DNA from: Accumulibacter sp.
GTDB lineage: Bacteria; Pseudomonadota; Gammaproteobacteria; Burkholderiales; Rhodocyclaceae
Assembly (NCBI GenBank): GCA_031284185.1
Contig: JAITAJ010000280.1
Span: forward strand, 1-6,293
Direction: 5' to 3'
DNA: 6,293 bases
Under the pieces are notes generated by a model. That model had not been told where the DNA came from and did not search any database. It worked only from the letters and a program-made list of their open reading frames with translations. Positions within the stretch are counted from its first letter, which is position 1. Each line of letters starts with the position of its first letter. Below, in pieces: positions 6,192-6,293 of the stretch. The position numbers and the translations under genes were made by a program.

Positions 6192-6293
6192 GGAGTTTGC
6201 GTCGCTGTCGCGCCGGGTGATGGGGGGAAGCCCGAGCGCTCGGTTTCTGTCCCCGGTACGGCACGAGGCGGGCGAGACGCCCGCGCTCCACAG
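6192..6293 (+). repeat. GC-rich palindromic module, copy 2
   Basis: An exact 102-base copy of 6061-6162, shifted by 131 bases, with the palindrome at 6232-6243 and the hairpin at 6265-6288. Complete identity implies a recent duplication or ongoing homogenisation. The copy runs to the last base of the window, so its true right boundary cannot be seen. Confidence 0.88.

Larger units (their letters stand above)
5994..6293 (+). repeat. Right-edge tandem repeat array (heptamer tract plus GC module, two units)
   Basis: Two units lie in tandem. Each begins with CAGAGGATAGAAAATAG (5994 and 6160, 25 identical bases each), continues with a GARGACA tract of variable length, and ends in a GC-rich module. 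The modules 6061-6162 and 6192-6293 are identical over all 102 bases. The first unit is 166 bp and the second 134 bp. The window ends on the last base of the second module (CTCCACAG), and in the first unit that same end runs directly into the next start, so further units may follow. The first unit begins inside rluB. The array is homologous to 1-131 but inverted. No coding potential is credible: minus-strand translation gives repetitive low-complexity peptide. Confidence 0.93.

Noticed and set aside
5893..6291. A 132-codon minus-strand frame with internally repeated peptide
   Set aside because: Its repetition (LLSSVFC-type and AGVSPASC-type peptides) is simply the tandem DNA repeat translated, and the rest is antisense to rluB.
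5994..6293. CRISPR array
   Set aside because: There are no short direct repeats separated by unique spacers of constant size; the heptamers are contiguous and the long units are themselves identical.

Overview
The window is a compact GC-rich stretch, about two thirds G+C by eye, with six protein genes all on the + strand. They are packed almost end to end and bracketed at both window edges by the same family of non-coding repeat in opposite orientations. Gene content and order (PHP phosphoesterase, YciO, M50 protease, TrpRS, ScpA, ScpB, RluB) and the individual protein sequences point to a proteobacterium. Betaproteobacteria fits best and a high-GC gammaproteobacterium is possible. I cannot name the genus from sequence alone. 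E. coli keeps part of the neighbourhood, since its RNase AM gene (rnm/yciV), yciO and rluB also lie close together.

Layout: 1-131 is an array edge of GARGACA-type repeats, purine-rich on the minus strand. 132-189 is a short leader with no promoter I can defend. 190-1020 is a PHP-family RNase AM / 3',5'-nucleotide bisphosphate phosphatase. 1029-1658 is yciO. 1667-2335 is a small M50 site-2-type membrane metalloprotease. 2340-3554 is trpS. 3555-3626 is the only real intergenic gap, with a strong hairpin. 3627-4478 is scpA, 4414-5091 is scpB (65-nt overlap) and 5072-6010 is rluB (20-nt overlap). 5994-6293 is a second repeat array, purine-rich on the plus strand, whose first bases lie inside the 3' end of rluB.

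The gaps are 8, 8, 4 and 72 nt followed by two overlaps, so the genes are probably co-transcribed and translationally coupled in two blocks: PHP-yciO-M50-trpS and scpA-scpB-rluB. The products fall into RNA maturation and translation (RNase AM, YciO, TrpRS, RluB) and chromosome organisation (ScpA and ScpB, the non-SMC subunits of SMC-ScpAB). The membrane protease is the member whose role is least clear.

I did not find a new defence, mobile or biosynthetic system. The coding part is a conserved housekeeping cluster. The most unusual material is the flanking repeat family. It has a heptanucleotide (GARGACA)n tract of variable copy number fused to a GC-rich palindromic module. It appears as an imperfect inverted pair on the two sides of the cluster and in tandem on the right, and it supplies the last codons and the stop codon of rluB.
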